From Ephemerocybe angulata (Eukaryota > Basidiomycota > Agaricomycetes > Agaricales > Psathyrellaceae), in contig JAACJK010000164.1 in the NCBI GenBank assembly GCA_013368325.1, positions 1,054,001 to 1,118,000 on the forward strand: a stretch of 64,000 bases of DNA, given 5' to 3'. The notes under the pieces are model-generated. The model did no database searches. It was not told the origin of the DNA and was given only the letters and a program-made list of their open reading frames with translations. Position 1 is the first letter of the stretch. Each line of letters starts with the position of its first letter. Positions 58,746-64,000 of the stretch are shown piece after piece. A program made the position numbers and the translations under genes.

Positions 58746-60011
58746 TTACAGAGCAACTCCCATCGGCACATAGCGACTGCTCGCCCCGTCCGTGTCCGAC
58801 GGTTCCTCCGCCGCCGAAGCCCTATTCGCCCTCCCAAATATCTTCAAGTCCAAACTCGACGTCCACGACCACCGACTACTACGCCTGACCACCTCCCGCT
58901 CCCCACCACTCGGCGACAGCCGCCCCAGGGCCGCCAAAAGCAAATTCGACGGCGTCCTCCTCATCTGCTGCTGCTCTTCTGATCCCGAAGTCCCAAGGTA
59001 ACCTTCCTGCCCTTCTCCCGCTGCTAGTATCGCGTTTCGCTCCATGTCCGCGCCGAACCGCCTTCCGCGGTTCTCGTCCATGAGCATCTCCACCTGCAGA
59101 AGCTGGTTCCCCCGCCCGCTATGTCCGTGCCAGTGTCCCCGCCCCGCGCTCCCATTCACCGCACGCGCAGCTGCAGACGACGAGGGCGGCAGCCCCGAGC
59201 CCGCACCCGGCCCTGAAAGCCTAACCCTCGTCACACTCCCCCTCGACCCCCTCACACTCCTCGTCGCAGGCGGGGGGACCTGCAGCCTGTCATTCCGCTG
59301 CTGTAGTGGCCGCTGTCCGTGAGTTGCAAGGTGCCGCTGAGCACCCCCGCCCGCGGGCTTCTCTTTCTCCTTCTCCTTCTCCTTCTCCTTCTCGTCATGC
59401 GATAATGCTAAAGCCTTCGGGCCCGCCACCACCACCGTCGCGAACTTGACCTGCTTCTCCGACTCCAAAGGCCTCCCATGCAACGCCCTATATCTCGAAG
59501 CCGCACCCTGGGGTCTGGGCCTACTGATGCCCTGCCCACCCGCATTCCGTATCGTATTACGCCTCGTTGCCTGCAAACAAACGACAAAAGGCATGCATGA
59601 GCCCGCGAATCCTTCAATTAATAAGTTGCAGAATGTGAAAGATCTCCTTGTTCTATAAGATTAGAATTAGACTAGAGTACGTACCGCTTCTATACGCTGC
59701 ATCGCAGCGGCGCGGTCAATCGACCGACCCCACCAGACCCACCCGATAGTAACAAAAACAGCAAGCAGCGCGCCCGCGACGACGCCCCCCGCGATAGCAC
59801 CTATAGGTATCCTCGATTCGTTCCCGCTTTGTGGTTTAGGTAGGGGCGAGGGCGGAGCCCTGAACAGCGTCTCGGTGACGATCGTCGCCCGCCGGCCCAG
59901 CAGCCCCGGCGAACTCGCAGCAGTGGTGGTGGTGAAGGCAGCATGGTGCGTTGGTATCGCGGTGGGGATGGCGGTGGTGGTAGAGGACGTGCAAATCGCG
60001 AACGGACTCAT
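58746..60011 (-). CDS. Single-pass membrane protein, unknown
   Basis: Exons 60011-59685 and 59570-58746 join to 383 aa. No cleavable signal peptide is obvious. The N-terminal 70 residues are Ser/Thr/Pro-rich (likely O-mannosylated, outside the cell). One membrane segment follows (IPIGAIAGGVVAGALLAVF...IGWVWWG), then a basic cytoplasmic part. That part contains KEKEKEKEKEKP, encoded by a CTCCTT microsatellite near 59355-59395, Gly/Ser/Arg-rich stretches, and a C-terminal region SSRWSWTSSLDLKIF. This is the shape of agaric mid2-like or sensor-type proteins, but I cannot assign a function. Confidence 0.8.
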
Positions 60012-60258
60012 CTATAGCGGCCAGGAAAGCGAGTGCAGGTGCATCGTCAAAGCAAAAAGAAGAGCGAGCTGGAACGGTTAGCATCCCATCACACGCACCA
60101 AACAACAGCCAGGCAGCCAGCAGCCGTCAACGCCTCAAGGCAGCTCCAAAAAGTCTAAATCCAAAGGCTTACTACATAAATTTCAGAAACAGCGAGCGAG
60201 CAATAACAAGTGTATATAATATTACAGAACGAGAAGAAAAAGGCAGTGTGCAGCGCGC

Positions 60259-64000
<3,742 letters not shown>

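Overview
The window looks like nuclear DNA of a mushroom-forming basidiomycete (Agaricomycetes). Evidence: genes are split by many 45-60 nt GT-AG introns, the housekeeping proteins are fungal (PEX6, MIC19, Mis14/Nsl1, YJU2, CEF1, Zn2Cys6 regulator), and the accessory half carries a Helitron, a TET/JBP-type oxygenase, a Ty3/gypsy element, a hAT element and a LINE.

Layout. (1) 1-15.8 kb, GC-rich accessory DNA: a decayed intron-bearing 3-ketoacyl-CoA thiolase copy, an intact TET/JBP 2OG-Fe(II) oxygenase gene, a six-exon gene of unknown function (447 aa) and, 164 bp upstream of it in the same direction, a 2218-codon Helitron RepHel ORF. This stretch is bracketed by at least 13 small hairpins that share a core (TTCGAnnTCGAA plus one unpaired base) but have different, mutually complementary arms. 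(2) 15.8-45.0 kb, a transposon graveyard: an F-box gene cut off by an insertion, two 871-bp inverted twin elements (16.9 and 27.1-28.0 kb), a 5'-truncated LINE, AT-rich decayed DNA, a broken Ty3/gypsy element interrupted by a 1083-bp non-autonomous element with a perfect 8-bp target duplication, and a broken hAT transposase gene. (3) 45.6-64.0 kb, dense housekeeping genes: DHX35-type helicase, YJU2, Mis14/NSL1, GAR1, PEX6, a PhoD-like phosphatase, MIC19, a single-pass membrane protein, CEF1/CDC5 and the start of a Zn2Cys6 regulator.

In the housekeeping block several genes are divergent over about 100-140 bp (DHX35/YJU2, GAR1/PEX6, PhoD/MIC19), so each pair probably shares a promoter. Three of the ten genes (DHX35, YJU2, CEF1) act in the spliceosome. 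In the accessory block the observations most worth pursuing are the covarying hairpin family, the possible RepHel partner gene, and the TIR elements whose 8-bp duplication and repeat-rich ends suit the hAT or KDZ superfamilies. All exon joins were worked out by eye from splice signals and reading-frame continuity.
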